Assembly: GCA_003008705.1 (NCBI GenBank)
Contig: PDUO01000002.1
Coordinates: forward strand, 1,134,898 to 1,198,897
Source of the DNA: Pezicula radicicola
Lineage: Eukaryota > Ascomycota > Leotiomycetes > Helotiales > Dermateaceae
Direction of reading: 5' to 3'
Length of the DNA: 64,000 nt
The translations under genes and the position numbers were made by a program. A model generated the notes under the pieces. It did not search any database. It saw nothing but the letters and a program-made list of their open reading frames with translations, and was not told the origin of the DNA. Numbering within the stretch: position 1 is the stretch's first letter; every line of letters begins with the position of its first letter. Shown here in pieces: positions 34,540-46,772 of this stretch.

Positions 34540-35154
34540 TATCTATCCGGAAGAGTTTCCTGCGCCATCCGCAGCGATGATCATATCAGCTTCAATCTTC
34601 TATCTATCCTTGAGAACAGCAGAAGCTCTATTCTCATCGTCAAAGAAATCTTTAACCTCGATACCGAACTCAACATGCAACCCCAGACCTCCAGCAAAGT
34701 AATGTGAAGAATGGTGCACTGTTCTGCGCGCCATGATGAGAGAGGGCTGATCTTTTCTGCCTGCTAGAAATACACCAATCAACGTTCCGTCAAATTTCTT
34801 CATATACCACTTGGGTACCTACGCCTGTGCACAAAGGTTTTCGATAAAGCCAGGCCATATCTGAGGTGTTTCAAAAGCACCTGGTCCGATACCGAGGAGG
34901 TCCCTTAATATTTAAACAAGGACTCTTACTACTTAGTATGATTATATCGTATATATCGTAAGGTACTTTCTGACTTACCGAACTCCTCAAGACCGGGTCG
35001 TTTTTCGACGATCCGAACCGTATGTCTCTTCCGGAAACACTCAATCACTCAACATCACAAACCAAACCAGCAAGACCAGCCCCAACGCTCCAACATCGAT
35101 GCCCGAACTCTCGTCCCTCTCCATTTGTATTTTGCTGCTCTCCTTAGCTGACAT
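34540..35154 (-). pseudogene. Broken FAD-dependent monooxygenase (salicylate hydroxylase-like)
   Basis: Read from 35154 downward: MSAKESSKIQMERDESSGID, then a frame change into VGAGLAGLVCDVE, the Rossmann glycine motif. Another change gives CFRKRHTVRIVEKRPGLEEF, followed by a gtaagt...ttaag intron. DLLGIGPGAFETPQIWPGFI, ENLCAQA, a TAG stop, VPKWYMKKFDGTLIGVFLAG and ARRTVHHSSHYFAGGLGLHV follow. A second stop (34600) precedes ADMIIAADGAGNSS, the family's DG motif. After 34540 stops are dense and the C-terminal half is not found. At least two frame changes and two stops make this a pseudogene. It lies beside a Zn2Cys6 regulator, a usual partner for such enzymes. Confidence 0.8.
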
Positions 35155-35797
35155 GTCGGTGTTCAATTTTGGTAAGATAAGAGGCTGATAAGTCTAATGG
35201 GAAATTTACCCACTGCTCAAATTATACATCTTGAAGCAATCACTTGGTGTCTAGGTACCTTATACCATCAGGTCTTCAACAACAACAGAAACTAGGCCCA
35301 ATAGCTACAAAATCCAAGCTTACGTGAACATGTAGAAGTGGATATCATCACTTAGCTACCACAATACAGTACAGGAGGTAGTTTCATACATCTGAGCGTC
35401 ATCATTTCTACAGGTGCTCCGTACACGAGAAAATAATCATTTTAGTGGCTGTTTGGTGGCTGGACGGTAGATTCCTTTCAGCCTTACCAGTACTAGACGT
35501 CGTCTAGTGCAGTATAGCCTATCATTGGGAGTAGTATTTGCATCAGGTGATCGGGGCTTATTGCTTGCCGAAGAACGATGAGAGTAGACCCCAACTGCCA
35601 CATGCGGTGGCTTACGCAGTCGGAAGTCAAGGAGTGCCGAGTTATATATGCATTGTACTCATGGACTTCAATTTTGTAACGGATGCTCGTGACAACAGCA
35701 CTATTGGTCTCTGCCCGCCAATATCTTATAGTACATAAAAAGCTGAGATTGTTTTCTTGCTTGCCCTGGTATTCTCATTTCCGTAAACTTGTTATCG
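35155..35797. other. Gap without recognised gene
   Basis: Between the broken monooxygenase and the 3' end of the regulator. No gene seen. Confidence 0.5.
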
Positions 35798-38052
35798 CTA
35801 AAATAGTACATTCCAATCGTCCATCCCAGACAACGACCGCGGATTATTCATGTCCCGTGGTTCCCAAGCATTTATATCGCCATCAAAGGACTGCCCAATA
35901 TCATTAAAAATAGCCATCATGTCGTCATCAATACCCATATTCGAGTCGAAGAATTGAGGGCTGGCGGTAGAAGCTGTTTGTCCCCCATATTCGTTCAGAG
36001 CCGCTGCATCACCGTCACTGTGGATCTCTCCTGGCATGCGAAGCACATGCAGTCCTGTGCTTAGCGGTGTTAAATAATCCTTTGGGCTTTCTATACTTGC
36101 TCTATTTGGTAATAAGGCATCATCTGGCCCAAACAATGATATTGGCTGCAAAGGATTGCCAGAATTTACTTGGTCCTTTTGTTGTTTAAAATAGCTGCGC
36201 AGTCTCATTAAGGCACCCACAAACATAAATGCTGACCTGAACTCTACAGACCCAACTGCGAGCATTACATGATCGATGAGACTGTCCAGATAAAATTCCA
36301 ATTTTAGGCTTCTGATGTCGATCGCCCCACTGATAGGACTCGATAAAGAACTCGTAGACGCATGCAGTTTGACGAGCACAACTACAGCGTATATCGCGCG
36401 GACATAGTTGAATACTGGAAAAGCTCGCAGGGTTTCAATGTCAGTGCCAAGAAATATATCGAGCGTGGCTTGTGCTGACAGAATACAAGCAGTAATGGCG
36501 TCAATATATTGTGATGTGTTCACGTTGATACATCCATCTGACAAAATTTTGTCAAGTCGGTATGGCGGTTTGAAATCTTCAGGAAGGTGGTCTATGTGGA
36601 GGGCTAATTCATGCATGAAAATATTTGCGTTATGATACATAAGCATCAAGGATGCTAAGAAGCTATTAGTGCGGCCAGCAACAGTAATAGTGGAACGGTT
36701 ACCGTCTTTGTTCGTAGGATTCATATCTGATCTCCACACCTCAAGCTCACGCTCAAACCCTTTTAGCATGAGCTGCACTCGGGGCTCTGACAGACTTGGT
36801 ATTGCACCTGGATCGTCAAACGAGAACGCAGAGCTGACATCCTCAGCAATACTAATCAGTTTGGCCCAGCTGGCAATGCGCTTATCGAACGAAGAAGAAT
36901 AAGGAGAATTAGACAAAGTCTCAATACAATCACTGATTCGATTGTTAAATCTCATCATGTTTGGACGGCGAAGATTTACAGCGGCGCTAGAAACGATATG
37001 TATCAGCTTTATGATCTAGATGAGTATTGAGAAACTCACCCTGCAGCAAAGATATAGCATGCCACGAAGGTTCTCCTCTTTTCGAGGTCCTCAGCATCGC
37101 CTCCTATAGATGTATTGTGAAGGAGAGTCTCTTGTCTTGTTGAAGAGACGTCTGTCTCAGCTCTTCTAAGTCGTGAACTAGGGGTTGATCCGATATCAAT
37201 ATCCACAGCCATGGTCGCAGCCATATGAATGTACTCGTAAAATTTTAACTGTGAAAATTTGCCAGGTGGGTAATACCAGATTACAGTCACAAGCATGGCC
37301 TGGACCAATTCGAGGCTCTTCTCGCCTAACATAAGTGTCCTATAAGCATAAGCTAATATAGTCTCGCTATGTAGAATGCTATACAGTGTTGGGTCAAGCT
37401 TTCCACTGCTAGCAGCCATTACAGCGAGGAACAAGACTGGTCTCGTCGTCCGTAATTCTTCGACTGAGCGAAACTGTGGCAATGGAACGGCTGGGAAGAT
37501 CGTTACAAGGTCTTTGACATATATACCAAAGAGGGTTCTTGCCTGGTCCAAGGATATTATGCCCCGCTCAATAACGTCTGAAGTTTGTGTGGTTGCTGGT
37601 GGTGGAGTTTGCTGACTGGCCACATTTTGGAAGCTTAGCACAGGATTTCCTCCACCTTGCAATTCTTTCTGTGGCCAAAGTGATTTACTTTCCGGAGCAA
37701 AAGCATCTGCGTTTGTAGAGTGATGCAACTCGGAACTGGCTGGACTTTGTGTTGGTGGGCTTGCCTTCAAGTTTGCAGGCTCTTTCTTCTCGAACAGGGC
37801 CCTCATAGCATGTACTTCCCTCTCAAGTTCAGCAACCCGGGCATCTGTTCTCTTCCTCTGCTTTCTTTTCTGGGGAGCTGTAAAGAGACATTCCTTGTCT
37901 GTTTTGGCACATCGTTGACATTTCCTGGAGTTGCTCTCACTCTCTGGTAGCAGGCAGCGCACTTTGTGCTGGCGACATGCGTCACAGGCTCGATTATATG
38001 TTGTTTCTGTAGGATTTCGAGCCGGTGGACGGCTCACACCAACACTTGACAT
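35798..38052 (-). CDS. Zn2Cys6 fungal transcription factor
   Basis: Nuclear regulator, 733 residues from two exons (38052-37040 and 36986-35798). The zinc cluster is complete and uninterrupted: NRACDACRQHKVRC followed by RKCQRCAKTDKECLF. A basic linker (KRKQRKRTDARVAELEREVH) and short coiled coil come next. The fungal-specific middle region appears as LRTTRPVLFLAVMAASSGKL, then EKSLELVQAMLVTVIWYYP, EYIHMAATMAVDIDIG and EKRRTFVACYIFAAG. The C-terminal end is acidic and Asp/Asn-rich (MGIDDDMMAIFNDIGQSFDG), a possible activation region. The broken FAD-monooxygenase starts 640 bp away, on the same strand. The regulator itself is intact, so it may have lost a target or may serve elsewhere (inference). 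Confidence 0.92.
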
Positions 38053-39324
38053 TCTGAATACCGGTATAAGCTGGCGTTTTCAATATGTTCTTTAAGCTAA
38101 CAATGAAAAGCGGTAAAATCTGACGTCCATGATCATGAGAAGCACCAAACCGCTTTCGGGAAAGCTCGGCTTGGCATTCATTCCTTCTCCATGAAGGTTA
38201 TTTAAAGAGGCTTGCACCGAGACCAAACACTTCGTTGCGCTTCCACCTCTCCTCTGGTCAATTCTTGCAGTTGTTTGCAGAGGAGCCTTTCAAACTGCTC
38301 TGGATATATGCGCAACAACTTACAAGCTAGTAGTCGGTGTTACTGTTACCTGTTCTTTGGCACGCTGAAGAGGCCCGTGCGGGATCTTGAAAAAGGGAGT
38401 GATCACGAGCGTATTCGACTATCATTCTTGTCTCCTTCTAGTTCTTTATGCTTCCTCTTTATTTATCTGATGGAGAGTTCAAAATTGGTATGAAGTTGAA
38501 ACAAATGCTGGGGTAATTGATCCTATTGACGGGTTAGAAGTTCAACAGGTGAGAGTAAAATTCCCAAATTGACCAAATAATGGCAGATAAATAAAGAACA
38601 GGAAAGCAGGAAATTTGGAAGAAATAGCAGAAATGCTCACCTCATCTTTCTTGAGGCATATTCCTCCAACCTCATTCTAAACCTAGACCAGTTTGCCATT
38701 GTCAAGTGTATTAACAACGTGAACTTTCCAAGAAGATAAAGCCGAATACCGTGGGACTGGGCTATTACTGGAATTATCATTGTCACACCGGGACTATTTT
38801 ATCGCAAAATATCAAACAACTTCAGGCTTTGGGGACACATCCACTATCAGGTCAGCCACCCTCCAGAGTTTCGTATGTCGGAATTCCTATTGCAGATGGA
38901 TTCAAAGAAAGACAACTGTTTGAAAGTGTCAAATTGTTGAGAACCGCCAAGACCAGACTGGCCTGGGTATTACCAGTCAAACTATCACATTGTTCAAGCA
39001 TCCTAAAGGATTGCTACAAGCCTCGAGATTCCACGAGTACTTCGAATAAAAGTCATCTGCACGCTTCTAGTCATCAGCAAGTCGGCCTTTGCTGCAACTT
39101 GGAGTTATGATTACAGGAATTTTGTGGCATTGTCTGAAGAAATGTAGGAGAGAACATATTCGACTTCACAATTAGCGACCCTAGACATTTTGCATATCTA
39201 CCTCCTTTCAGCAACTAATGGCCGAAGAGTTATCAATAAGCAGTTACATGTACTGTACAATTACAAATGTATCCACACTGATCACCTGACAAAAGTTCAT
39301 AGCACTCCCGTTCCGTCTTTTCTG

Positions 39325-39467
39325 TTTTGTTGCATATCGATCGGGTCACACAAGTATTCCGTAGGATTCTGTGGAGAACTCAGTACATACTTTTGTTGCA
39401 CATCGCAGGAACGGAGCTCGACGCAAGTGAGATATGATAATGCTCTATCTCTTTTTGTTGCATATCG
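39325..39467 (+). repeat. Three spaced copies of a 15-bp motif
   Basis: The motif ttttgttgcatatcg occurs at 39325-39339 and 39453-39467. A one-base variant (cacatcg ending) is at 39391-39405. The spacings are 66 and 62 bp. Confidence 0.7.
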
Positions 39468-40157
39468 CCCTGCTGCCCGACGACGCAAGGGAAGTGCTTG
39501 ATGGGCGGCGGCCGGCAACCCGCAGCTTTCGGGCAAGAAAATAAACGACGCCTATTTTGGCTCGGCACGGAGCCGTGAAGACGGGCCGCATAATAGCCAT
39601 AAGAAAGATCAATGAGATTTTGAACAGTATCGATGTGCGTGATTAGGGGGTTATTCGGTACATGCTATATTTACGCTTTCCTTGGCGTACCTCTGACTAG
39701 AAACTTAAGTATGTGCTATGTGCTGTTGTTCTTGTCTACCTGGCTTCGATGTGCTGGACCTCAAAATTAAGCGAGAAGAACAAGAGGTAAGAACCTTCGC
39801 CACCTAGATGGAGTTTCGAATTATGAGTGAAGTGAAGAAATACACGCCATGATTAAATAGGATAAGATCTTTGCAGAACCCGTGTTGCTTTATGCCAGGC
39901 CCTTGTGCGCAAACCTTCTTGAAGTCGAGAGAGCAAGGAAGTGACATACTAACTAGAAGAAACTCACGTAAATTCCAACACATTGAAGCTATTATCGAAC
40001 TGAGGTGTTTCCCCAAGCATAGGCGATGATATAGATAAGAAGATAGAAGGTGCTGTGCACGTAAATCCTTGGTTTCAATAGATAGTTAATTTTTAGAATA
40101 AGCCACAAAACTCTCCAGGTAGAAATAAACAAGAAAATGAAAATACTCAATCGGGTT

Positions 40158-40259
40158 GATGTCGGGATTCACCTATTCATCCCCGATGAGTCGGGATTCA
40201 CCTATTCGTCCAAGTTTGAGTCGGGGTTCAACTATCCATCCACGTTTGAGTCGGGATTT
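40158..40259 (+). repeat. 30-bp minisatellite, three units plus a partial
   Basis: Units begin at 40158, 40188 and 40218, each carrying a gtcggg(a/g)ttca core; a partial fourth unit starts at 40248. The period is a multiple of three, and one plus-strand frame is open through it. Confidence 0.75.
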
Positions 40260-40865
40260 GAGAGGGGGTTTGAGTGTTGGAAGGACGGGAAGCGACGATG
40301 CTTTGTAAACCCGCCCATCTAGAACGAAAACCCCAGGAAATCTGCTTAGCTTACAGTACAAGTCTAGGCAGTTCCAAATACTGCTGGGTTCACTATTTTA
40401 TTGGTAATTCCCGAATCAAACTTCTATGAGTGGAGTGTGGAGGGGATTGTCAGAGATGATAGGGGCGATAAGACAAAGCAATCTTTGTTCTCTCCGCCAC
40501 CTGCGAAAGAAAATATACTAGTCGTAAGTGTCTTCGATACGTTGATGATATATCTCAAGCATCTAGATTCTGTAGATTCAGCAAGAGAATGCCATGTTCT
40601 GATATGGGGAATCAGTCCGGCCCCACATGTGCTCCCCACGATGACGGCGCAATCCTTGCACGATTACATAGGCGTCAGCATCATTGGCGTCGCCTCTCGC
40701 GGTGGATATGACGTCTTAGAGTAAGGTACCGCGACGGTACGCGTGATATTATTTGCTGGCCGAACATCAGACGTGGTGAGGGTCTCAAGGTCTTAGAGAG
40801 TGGGATAAAGTAGAAAAAAAATATAGCTTCAAAAGAAATAGAGAAGGAAGAAAGGAAGAGCAAAT

Positions 40866-40893
40866 TGTACAGTACAGTACAGTACAGTACTGT
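40866..40893. repeat. (AGTAC)n microsatellite
   Basis: About five tandem AGTAC units, self-complementary because of the GTAC core. Confidence 0.8.
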
Positions 40894-41521
40894 ATGCATT
40901 CCATCATTCCTACTCGGACCCCTCATTGTGCGATAAGATTGTGAGTTTGGGACTCGTACTCGTACTTCGTACCTTTCATACTTTCTCACCTCACTTACCT
41001 CACTTACCTCACTCACCTCACTCTTCTCCGCATGATTTCACACTCGGAGCCTCAGACGCAAGTACCACCAAGGTCGTGCAAAATATGCCTCTGGAAAGTA
41101 ATAGAAAGGAGACTATTGGAAAAACTGCGAGTGCAGCGGGCTTTCGGTGATATTTCGTCTTCAGACCTTGTCCGTTTTTGGCTCATAGTTCCTCCGCCCT
41201 CGTACACCTCGCCGTTTGCCCCCACAATCTACTTTTGTGACCGGAATTTGATTCCAAACCTTCGAGCCATTGGCCAAGGGGTCTGTTTAAGATTGACATT
41301 CGAGACCGCTCAATTAGAAATCCCCCAAATGCTCGAATGCTGAGTGGCTCCTGCTTCTTCTCAAGCCGTGGGGCAATTGCGGGCAATTGCTCCCGCAAAA
41401 TACTTAAGAGCTTGGGTGGAACCTTCCCTCATTTGTTCACTACGATTTTCTGTTCATTCAGCATATCAAGCAGCAATAAGCACAACTTCAATTCCCATCT
41501 ACAACATACACAGTCACAATC

Positions 41522-43333
41522 ATGGTCGCCGACGATAAACCCGCCTCAACATTCAAGTACACTGAGAGACCTCTGTACACCACTTCCAATGGATGTCCCG
41601 TAAACCACCCCGAGGAGTTCCAAAGAATTGGCCAGAATGGCCCTCTCTTGCTTCAGGACTTCCACTTGATTGATCTGCTGGCACATTTCGATCGCGAGCG
41701 TATTCCAGAGCGTGTTGTGCACGCCAAAGGAGCTGGAGCTTATGGAGAGTTCGAAGTTACTCATGACAGTAAGCCTGCTTCCTCTCTTTCAAATGCAGGA
41801 TATCTGCTAACATCTTTCGTTTCCAGTCAGCGATCTCGTATGTTCATACTCACCTTGCCACCCGCTACCCTCCCACGTCCTCAATACCGACTAACCTATA
41901 TTGTAGTGTTCGATTGATATGTTAAACCAAGTTGGCAAGAAGACACCCGCTGTAGCTAGATTCTCAACTGTCGGTGGTGAGAAGGGATCTCCAGATACTG
42001 CGCGTGACCCAAGAGGCTTTTCCATCAAGTTCTACACAGACGAGGGTAACTGGGACTGGGTAAGACCATTCTCTGAGCCAATTTTTCCAGCTAGGCTGAT
42101 TCATGAGCTTTGAAACATGACTCTAGAGGCCAAAACATGTGTCAAAGCTTGTGAATTATGTCTTACATTCTTAAATCTGTTTGCAAGAAGTACTGCTAAC
42201 TTTGAGAATTCCAGGTCTATAATAACACCCCCGTCTTCTTTATTCGTGACCCAACTAAGTTCCCTCTCTTCATTCACACACAGAAGAGAAACCCACAAAC
42301 CAATCTCAAGGATGCCACCATGTTTTGGGATTATCTCTCTACGCACCACGAGGCCATCCACCAAGTGATGCATCTCTTCTCCGACCGTGGAACCCCATAT
42401 TCATACAGACACATGAACGGCTACTCGGGTCACACATACAAGTTCGTCAAGCCAGATGGAACCTTTAACTATGTCCAAATCCACCTTAAGACCGATCAAG
42501 GAAGTAAGACTCTTACCAACGAGGAGGCTGGAAAGCTGGCATCTGAGAACCCAGACTGGAACACTCAAGATCTCTTTGAAGCTATCCAGAATGGCGAGTA
42601 CCCATCATGGACCGTCTATGTTCAAGTCCTCTCCCCTGAGCAAGCCGAGAAGTTCCGCTGGAACATCTTCGATCTCACCAAGGTCTGGCCACAGAAAGAG
42701 GTCCCACTCAGGCCCTTCGGAAAGTTCACCCTGAATAAGAATGTCGAGAACTACTTCGCCGAGATTGAGCAGGTTGCTTTCTCACCATCCCACTTGGTGC
42801 CAGGTGTCGAACCATCTGCTGACCCTGTTCTCCAATCTCGTCTGTTCTCTTACCCAGATACCCACCGCCATCGCCTCGGTGTCAACTACCAACAAATCCC
42901 TGTCAACGCTCCTCTCCATGCCTTTAACCCCTATCAGCGTGATGGCGTGATGGCAGTCAATGGTAACTATGGAGCGAACCCCGGCTATCCGTCGTCATAC
43001 CGCAGCTTGTCTTACAAGCCAGTCAAGGTCACCAACGATCACGAGAAGTGGGCAGGTGCCGCCGTCTCCTTCCTGTCAAAGGTAACCGACGAGGATTACG
43101 TTCAAGCCAGTGGCCTCTGGGAGGTTCTTGGCAGGCAGCCTGGTCAACAAGACAACTACGTCAACAACGTTGCTGGTCACTTGAGCGCCGCTAAGGAAGA
43201 TACCCGTAAGCGAACATATGAGATGTTCAGCAAGGTCAACAAGACCCTCGGACAGAGAATTGCCGAAGAGACAGAGAAGTTGGCGTCTGCACCAAAGAGC
43301 ACGGCTGCTGGATCTGCTACTTCCCGTCTTTAG
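41522..43333 (+). CDS. Catalase, small-subunit monofunctional haem type
   Basis: Dismutates hydrogen peroxide. 509 residues from four exons (41522-41768, 41827-41837, 41907-42059, 42215-43333). The catalytic His lies in [19 protein letters not shown], the catalytic Asn in [17 protein letters not shown], and the proximal haem-ligand Tyr in [15 protein letters not shown]. Other landmarks are [20 protein letters not shown] and [15 protein letters not shown]. Length and lack of a C-terminal flavodoxin-like domain place it among small-subunit catalases. There is no signal peptide. The C terminus (SATSRL) is not a classical PTS1 but ends in a related S-R-L tripeptide, so peroxisomal import is quite possible. 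The second exon is only 11 nt. Confidence 0.96.
41827..41837 (+). other. 11-nt microexon of the catalase gene
   Basis: The family sequence DISDLCSID is obtained only if these 11 bases are spliced between introns 41769-41826 and 41838-41906. Both introns have canonical ends. Confidence 0.75.
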
Positions 43334-44943
43334 ATGAGTTTAGAAAGCAGTTTAGTCGCTTCTTGAGTCAGGAATAAGCATGATGAATGAAAATAACATA
43401 ATGAGATGAGATGATAAGATGATCAAAGGCCGGTTTGGGAGGTCGGATTGGTTCGGTGTTGATTATGCAGCTTTTTTATAGCTACGATGACTTTTTTCAA
43501 TGACATACCCATTACTGCGAAATTTTGGCTTTGATTTTGCTAAATGCATGTATTGTGGTCTCTGGTAGTATCACAGAAGCTACAAATCCGGTTCCGATTA
43601 GTGGTTGTTTCGCTATGTTGTCAACATAGACCAAACATATATCTTCTAAGAGATAGTAGCTTACCTTTTCTTAAACCATAAAGTATTTGAGCTCTTCTCT
43701 TGTCATTCAACAACAAAATTAAAATCACTCCCGCCGAATAACCTACGTAATATACACCAAAAGCGTTAAATCTCAAGACCTGTACTGTACTGCACCATAA
43801 GCGACGACCAACAAAGATCGAAATCATTGCCGACCTACCAAACTACCTAGCCTCTTAAAAAACAGTCCATTACCTACTAAGCCGTACCGATATAGCCTAA
43901 ATATATTCTCTAATTATGCTGTACCTAAATCCGCAAAAAGAAACGAAAGTAAGAAAAGGAGATATACTTTACACGTATCAATCACAATCCTCTTCCCTCG
44001 CCTCGCCTTCCCTCCCCTACTTCCAACCCCTCCAAAGCTTCCAATCCTTCTAATACTTCTAATGATGCGCCATGCCATCAGACAAAGCACCTCTAGCCTA
44101 ATAAATCAGAGACCGGTGACAGCCTAGTATCTAGGAGAGGAATTAAAGATTTTTGTTTAGCAAAGAGATTTGAAAATAGCTAACTAGCACATGAGAAACT
44201 AAGAAAGAAGGAGAATGTCTTCTGACTAAGAGTGTAAATAGCTCGGGGGCTCAAAGGGAATCAATTCTGGCATATTAATTTGTAGAACTTAGTTGAACAC
44301 TTAGTAATAAGAATACTTGGGTGTTGTTGTGAGATGAAAAACAAGAGGTAGGCCTAGTATAGGAAAGAAAACTATGTTATAAAATTCTTGCTTGTCCTGT
44401 ATGAGCCAGTGCGTTATAAACTATGCAACATTGGGTATAAGTGCCGAGACAGTTGCTTGTTGACTACTGACTACACATAATTCTAACTTGTGGCACTATT
44501 AGTCGCATTACCTACTAAGAGTGGCTATCGAGGAAGCTACCTGGAACAGATACAATACTGTGCAGAAATACGGCCGATCGCTTCCTTGCTTTCAAGAAAG
44601 AAATTGGGGGAGTACATTTTAAATATCTAATGATCTCGACCCTGATATGTTCCATGGGTTTATTAAGCTCAGGTTTGAAGTTCAACCAAAGCTAAAAAAG
44701 TTCCGTCACTAAAATTTGCAGAGCAAAAAAAGAGTTGGTTGAAAATTGATTTCAATAACACTTAATAGCCCCCCAAGCCACATTAGCTTGGGGAACAGGT
44801 AATCGTTAGGTGGTCTGTAGAGACCCATTCCGAACCCTTGTATCCAGAGGCAAAATATCTCGTTTTGTGATGATGGTACAATCGCTCGTATGCATGCAGT
44901 TTCAAATCGCTCCTTATGCAGTCCTCTGCACTTGTCCATTGAA
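43334..44943. other. Gap, AT-rich
   Basis: 3' flanks of catalase and Arl1. No supportable gene or RNA. Confidence 0.5.
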
Positions 44944-45765
44944 TTATGAGTCCTGTTGTACCGTTTGCTGTAAATGTCAGCTTCCTGTCCATCCCAGGGC
45001 TCTGGTATGAAGCCGTAAAGGAAAAGGGTACTCACAACAAGCCAGTCCATGCCCTCATCAACTCCGCTCCCATCTACCGCACTGCAAGCTACAATACTCC
45101 AATTCCGATCCCTCAGCTCGCCCAACCTCAACGCCTCACTAATTTCTCCCGCACCCTTCGCGCCAGGCTGGTCCTGTTTATTTGCAAACACCAACAATGC
45201 TGCGTCCTTCAGCTCATCCTCATTTAACATCGCAGCCAGTTCTTCGGAAGCTGTGCCCAAACGGTCGATATCGGTGGAATCAATCACGAAGATTACGGCA
45301 GCTGTGTTGGCGTAGTAGCATCGCCAGTACGGCCGGATACTTGTTTGACCACCAAGATCCTGGGGTTTGTATTAGAGACCGAGCGACGCAAGAAATGAAT
45401 GGAGAGGGGCGACATACCCAGACATTGAAATTTAGGTTTTTATAGGTTACCGATTCGACATTGAAGCCTATTGTAGGTATTGTTGTGACGACTTCTCCAA
45501 TCTGTATAAATGAATCAGCACCACACTCTCTCCCTGTCATCGAGTCCCCGTAGGCTATGTAGCTGAGCGCACCTTAAGTCTGTAGAGTAGTGTAGTCTTT
45601 CCTGCGTTATCCTATGAAATGGGTATGTCAGTCCAAAGACGTTGAGCTACTTCGTATTGGAAGCAGGAGGTTGAATCAAGAGAGCTTTACCAAGCCAAGA
45701 ATCAATATCCGAATCTCCTTCTTTGCCCACAGCATGCCCGATAACCACGATACGCTCGCACCCAT
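44944..45765 (-). CDS. ARL1: ADP-ribosylation factor-like GTPase Arl1
   Basis: Golgi small GTPase that recruits GRIP-domain tethers to the trans-Golgi. Five exons give 181 residues, the family length. Gly2 ([10 protein letters not shown]) allows N-myristoylation. Guanine-nucleotide motifs are [14 protein letters not shown] (P-loop, split by an intron after GL), [14 protein letters not shown] (switch 1), [16 protein letters not shown] (switch 2), [10 protein letters not shown] (NKxD) and ACSAVDGSG (SAx). The [11 protein letters not shown] sequence is the Arl1 hallmark compared with Arf (GGQDKIRPLWR). The last exon encodes only QTVQQDS. A 571-bp spacer separates it from the divergently transcribed eL39 gene. 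Confidence 0.95.
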
Positions 45766-46336
45766 GACTGCGCGTTTTCTTCTTCCCGTATGTATAGACG
45801 CCTATCCTCTTCCTCTGGTTCGGAGCTCTTTGACCACCTTTTCTTTGGTGCTCCGGAAGTAGATCTACTAGCTTCTTAACAATGGTGTACAGAGGGATTG
45901 TGATAAGAGGCCACAGTGTTTATTAGCGGCGGCTGAATTGTGTCCTTTGTTGTATAGTTTAGACGTTAGCAGAAACGTGTTCTTGGTGTTGACTTGTTCT
46001 TTCTCCTTGCACACCCGCATGCGATCACTCTTGGCTTTACCTCGCTGGCGCAGGCAGGTAGCCTTCTTGACCGCCTCGGCCGGAAACGAAACGAAGGAAC
46101 AACCGTGTCTTGCTTATTTAAGCTTACTCTCTAATTCTATGATCACGTGAGGAAGCTCTTAGGTAACCCGACCTAGTTCCAGGGCATGTTCCAACCTCAG
46201 GCTTCTTAGGCAGCAATCTCGAAAAATCGCTAAAACTAGCGCCGCACAACGTTTGAATCTCGAAATTCTGACGACCCGACTTCATATCACGATAGACAGA
46301 CACCAAATCAACTCGACATTTACGACAACAGTCACG
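45766..46336. promoter_or_regulatory. Divergent promoter region of ARL1 and eL39
   Basis: 571-bp spacer between two start codons pointing away from each other. I see no additional gene. The part next to eL39 is where ribosomal-protein promoter elements would lie. Confidence 0.5.
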
Positions 46337-46772
46337 ATGCCGGTACGTACTTTCTCACACCTGTCTTGATGAGGAGGAGGAGGAGGATGCAGTCGAAATA
46401 AAAAGAAGGGAAGAAGGATGGAAGGCTCGCGCGCCTCGAGGGTTCAGAGGAGGGGAACAATTTTGGAAGATGGGCGACAGTGGCAATGGCATCACATCAG
46501 CACAATGGAACAAGACGCTGATTATATCTTCACGACATACAGAGCCACAAGTCCTTCCGCACGAAGCAGAAGCTCGCTAGAGCGCAGAAGCAAAACAGAC
46601 CCATCCCTCAATGGATTCGTCTACGAACCGGTAACACCATCAGGTACGATTGACCCCTACCGAACGTTACGCACCACCACAATACCAAAGGACTTGCATT
46701 TACTAACAGTACTACTTTTGCAGATACAACGCTAAGAGGAGACATTGGCGTAAGACTCGCATCGGTATCTGA
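46337..46772 (+). CDS. RPL39: 60S ribosomal protein eL39
   Basis: Tiny, very basic protein lining the nascent-peptide exit tunnel. Three exons: 46337-46342 (only ATGCCG), 46543-46643 and 46724-46772. They give 51 residues, the conserved size. The sequence starts [20 protein letters not shown], continues [20 protein letters not shown] and ends [11 protein letters not shown]. The first intron (200 nt) follows the second codon, as often in fungal ribosomal-protein genes. Confidence 0.97.

Larger units (their letters stand above)
38053..41521. other. 3.5-kb gap with short tandem repeats; catalase promoter at right end
   Basis: No gene recognised on either strand. It contains a spaced 15-bp repeat (39325-39467), a 30-bp minisatellite (40158-40247), an AGTAC microsatellite near 40866-40893, and a CTCACTTACC-type repeat at about 40979-41027 in the catalase upstream region. 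Confidence 0.5.

Noticed and set aside
1..38052. A single large secondary-metabolite cluster spanning the pumps, regulators, monooxygenase and SDR
   Set aside because: There is no polyketide synthase, peptide synthetase, prenyltransferase or terpene synthase backbone gene in the window, and housekeeping genes such as ribosomal uL1 lie between the parts.
46343..46542. Possible box C/D snoRNA in the first eL39 intron (ttgatga and ctga motifs)
   Set aside because: The motifs are about 150 nt apart and the C box is imperfect; there is no terminal stem visible.
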